Shown: positions 60,937 to 64,000 of the stretch, piece after piece
Numbering within the stretch: position 1 is the stretch's first letter
Layout: each line of letters starts with the position of its first letter
From: Cyrtodaria siliqua
Lineage: Eukaryota; Mollusca; Bivalvia; Adapedonta; Hiatellidae
Length of the DNA stretch: 64,000 nucleotides
Direction of reading: 5' to 3'
Assembly (NCBI GenBank): GCA_037043455.1
Contig: JAWPHD010000129.1
Coordinates: 326,501 to 390,500 of the forward strand
The notes under the pieces: model-generated
The model's input: the letters and a program-made list of their open reading frames with translations, nothing else
The model's database searches: none
What the model was told of the DNA's origin: nothing
Position numbers and translations under genes: made by a program

Positions 60937-63646
60937 AACAAGAGGCCCTAGAGTGCCTGTGGATGTTCTACTGGCTAAAACGGCTCTTATATCAAGGGTC
61001 GTCCCATCAGTAGTTTTTTTAAAACATTGCAAAAACAACAGGAATAGGATGGCCTTAGATCGCTCACCTGGTAATCATGGGCAATAAGTCTGCTGTGTCT
61101 AGTCTGGCATGGGCATTTTTTAATTTGTCCCACTTTCTTCTATGAATGAAATTTCATAAAAATGGGGTAGTGGAGTTATATTAACATTCTAAACAAATAT
61201 GGTAAAGATCAGATAAAAAATGAAGTAACTACAGATTTAACAAAGGAAAATACAATATAGCATTTTTCAACAAATCAAGGGCCATAACCTGTCGTTACTA
61301 ACTAGATCTAGCTGGTTTCGAACTTGTCCAAAATGTCATTGATATACCATGCTTTGCACAATTACACATCATACTGAGGCTTCCTGCCAAATTTTGTAGA
61401 AATCCAACAAGCCGTTTTGGAGTAGCGCCGACAAGAAATTTAAAGTAAAAATGTCAAAGTGCCACAACTACGTCATAAATCAGCAAACTGGAACAAAAGC
61501 GTGATATGCACAACTAGACATCTTACCGATGCTTCCTGCCAAGTTTCGTCGAAATCCAACAAGGCATTTAGGAGAAGTAGCGTTGACAAAAAATTAAAAA
61601 AAGAAATGTCAAGGGGCCATAACTCCATTAAAAATTAACAAACCGGGAAAAAAAATGCAATAGGCACAGCAATGCTTCCTGCTAACACGGCGTTAACACC
61701 AAAAAAAAAAATAAAAAATAATAATGAAATAAACAAGAGGTCAATGACCTTGAAGCTCTACTGATTGATTTTGATTTCAGGAAGTAGTCGCTACAGACTT
61801 GTTTTTTGAAAATCTATTTTTAACCGTGGCGGCCATCTTGAATTTCAGGCCGACCTGAAATTTTGCTAAGATCAATAAGACATTAAGAGCAACATTCCTG
61901 TAAAGTTTCATGAAAATCCGTCAGGTAGTTTCAAAGAAGTAGTCGCTACAAGTTTTCATTATATAACTCTATGTAAACAAAGCAGCCATGTTTAAGGTCA
62001 AATCAAAACGATTTTCGACAAGGACCAACATCATGTCATACTGATCATTTTAGAAAAAGTCCCATATCAATATCTCTTATTGTTTTTGGGAAGTAGTCGC
62101 TACAAATTTATTTATTTTAAATCTATTTTTAGCTATGGCGGCCATCTTGAATTTCCGGCCGACCTGAAATTTTTCTAGGATCAACTAGACATCAAGAGCA
62201 ACATTCCTGTGAAGTTTCATGAACATCCGTCAAGTAGTTTCAGAGGAGTAGTCGCTACAAGTTTTTACTATATAACTCTATGTAACCAAAGATGGCCACT
62301 GGCAGCCATGTTTAACGTCGAATCAAAATAATTTTCCACAAGGATCTACATCATGTCATGCTGATCATTTTAGAAAAAGTCCCATATCAATATCACTTAT
62401 AGTTTTCAAGAAGTAGTCGCTACAAACTTATTTTTTAAAAATCTATTTTTAGCTGTGACGGCCATCTTGAATTTCCGGCCGACCTGAAATTTTGATAGGA
62501 TCAATTAGACATCAAGAGCAACATTCCTGTAAAGTTTCATGACAATCCGCCAAGTAGTTTCAGAGGAGTAGTCGCTACAAGTTTTTACTATATAACTCTA
62601 TGTAAACAAAGATGGCCGCTGGCAGCCATGTTTAACGTTGAATCAAAACGATTTTTGTCTAGGATCAACATCATGTAATGCTGATCATTTTAGAAAAAGT
62701 CCCATATCAATATCACTTATAGTTTTCAAGAAGTAGTCGCTACAAACTTATTTTTTAAAAATCTATTTTTAGCTGTGACGGCCATCTTGAATTTCCGGCC
62801 GACCTGAAATTTTTCTAGGATCAATTAGACATCAAGAGCAACATTCCTGTAAAGTTTCATGACAATCCGCCAAGTAGTTTCAGAGAAGTAGTCGCTACAA
62901 GTTTTTACTATATAACTCTATGTAAACAAAGATGGCCGCTGGCAGCCATGTTTAACGTTGAATCAAAACGATTTTTGACTAGGATCAACATCATGTCATG
63001 CTGATCATTTTAGAAAAAGTCCCATATCAATATCACTTATAGTTTTCAAGAAGAAGTCGCTACAAACTTGTATTTTAAAACTCTATTTTTAGCTTTGGCG
63101 GCCATCTTGGATTTCACATCAACATGAATTTTTGCTAGGATCAACTAGACTTTATGGGCAACATTTCTGTAAAGTTTCATGAATATCCATCCAGTAGTTT
63201 CAGCTGTGAAGTCGCTACAAATAAAAGTTTACGGACAGACAGACGGACAGACGGACAGACGGACGGACGACGGACACCGCACCACGGCATAAGCTCCGCT
63301 GATCTCTGATCAGTTGAGCTAAAAATTAAAAAAAAAAAATGCAACAAAAATAATTTAAAAAAGAAAAAAAATATTTAAAAAATAAAAATATACTTATAAT
63401 AAAAAAAAAAAAGCAAAACATCTGGTAAAGTTTGGTAAAGATCAGATGAAAAATGAAAGCCCTATCATATTAACGAGGCAAAATATACCATTTTTAACTA
63501 AATCAAGGGCCACAACTCCGCTGTTATTGGTCCGATCTGGCTGGTTTTCAAACTTGTTCGAGCTTTCATTGATATTAACAATCTGGTAAAGATTGGTAAC
63601 GATCACTTGAAAAATGAAGGCCTTTGGCCATGCAGTAGAGCTAAAA
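60937..63646 (+). mobile_element. Chimeric Helentron/HINE-like element H7, host of nested H2
   Basis: It begins AACAAGAGGCCCTAGAGTGC, contains units with GAAATCCAACAAGGC and CTTCCTGCCAA, then an A-rich linker interrupted by H2 (61733-63325). It continues with A-rich sequence, a partial 170-bp unit (63420-63610) and the end GGCCATGCAGTAGAGCTAAA (CTAA at 63641). Confidence 0.6.
61733..63325 (+). mobile_element. Helentron/HINE-like element H2, sister copy of H1
   Basis: It has the same ends as H1 (ACAAGAGGTCAATGACCTTG; CTGATCTCTGATCAG, then TTGAGCTAAAAA) but is 1593 bp against 952 bp. The difference is about two internal units of roughly 320 bp. It is inserted in the A-rich linker of H7. Confidence 0.72.
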
Positions 63647-64000
63647 ATCATCAGCTCCAAAAAGTAGGTCAAGGTCATAGATAAAATCCAGGCATCCAAA
63701 AAAAAGATGCACTACCAAAGACACAACTATGTCAAAATAGAATATGTTTTCTTCCAAAGATTAAGCTATAAATTAGGTTTAAAACATCTAGTGCATAATT
63801 CTAGTTCATGAGAAAGTGATGTTAATGTAACAATTAAAGTCATCTGCCCTTTGCTTGGATGGTGAAGGGCACATCCACATTTGCTTTGTCACGTTGCAAT
63901 GTACCACTCAAGATACAACTATAAGCAAAGTTTGAAAGGTCTTAGTGCATACAGTTTGGGAAAAAGTGACCTAACGCCAAAGTTGAAGGTAAAAATTATT
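63647..64000. other. No feature supported
   Basis: AT-rich sequence running off the window. No exon with the phase needed before v1 was found. Confidence 0.35.

Overview
The window looks like a piece of a bivalve mollusc genome. It is AT-rich, its coding exons are short and widely spaced on one strand, and most of the DNA is minisatellite arrays, tRNA-derived SINE-like repeats and short non-autonomous transposons with internal tandem repeats, a repeat style known from clams, oysters and mussels. The taxon is an inference from repeat style and protein similarity; no species can be named.

One protein-coding gene is well supported. It runs on the minus strand from 51500 down to 716 and encodes a Numb-associated-kinase (NAK) family protein of the AAK1/BMP2K type. 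I could place 16 exons whose reading phases join without a break, giving 1457 residues plus a split first codon. The first exon or exons (N-terminus and first half of the glycine-rich loop) were not found and probably lie beyond 64000. The kinase domain (exons at 51.5-41.6 kb) has the ATP-binding lysine, HRDLK catalytic loop, DFG and SPE motifs. It is followed by a TSIAPR segment, a long Gln-rich region (37.5-33.3 kb), an LTPPTSPK...GHRR segment typical of AAK1, a WNPF segment, and a large acidic C-terminal exon (2853-716) carrying repeated D-x-F-G-x-x-P-F motifs that look like clathrin/AP-2 adaptor ligands.

The introns are unusually repeat-rich. The last intron (2854-30046, 27 kb) holds a 5.1-kb array of a 49-bp unit, a SINE cluster, a 1.26-kb TIR element with a 9-bp target duplication, and arrays of 17, 22, 40, 54 and 27 bp. 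Further arrays sit beside exons at 31-32.3, 33.8-35.8, 40.8-41.4 and 48.1-49.2 kb. Three of them carry copies of this gene's own splice junctions: a 33-34-bp array made of the end of the LTPPTSPK exon plus its donor, an approximately 57-bp array made of the HRDLK exon end plus its donor, and a degenerate array resembling the acceptor of the exon at 40765-40844.

The part beyond the first visible exon (51.5-64 kb, probably intron 1) is almost entirely mobile DNA: chimeric elements that start AACAAGAGG and end in a hairpin followed by GAGCTAAAAA (Helentron/HINE-like by structure), a SINE whose Pol III B box has been amplified into a 7-copy array, and the decayed 5' part of a non-LTR retrotransposon with a 2A-like motif, a PHD-like finger and endonuclease remnants.

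The observations I rate highest are the splice-junction minisatellites, the hairpin-ended modular element family with asymmetric inverted repeats (several copies nested so that insertion points can be read), the B-box array, and a 19-bp perfect inverted-repeat pair that brackets a kinase exon.
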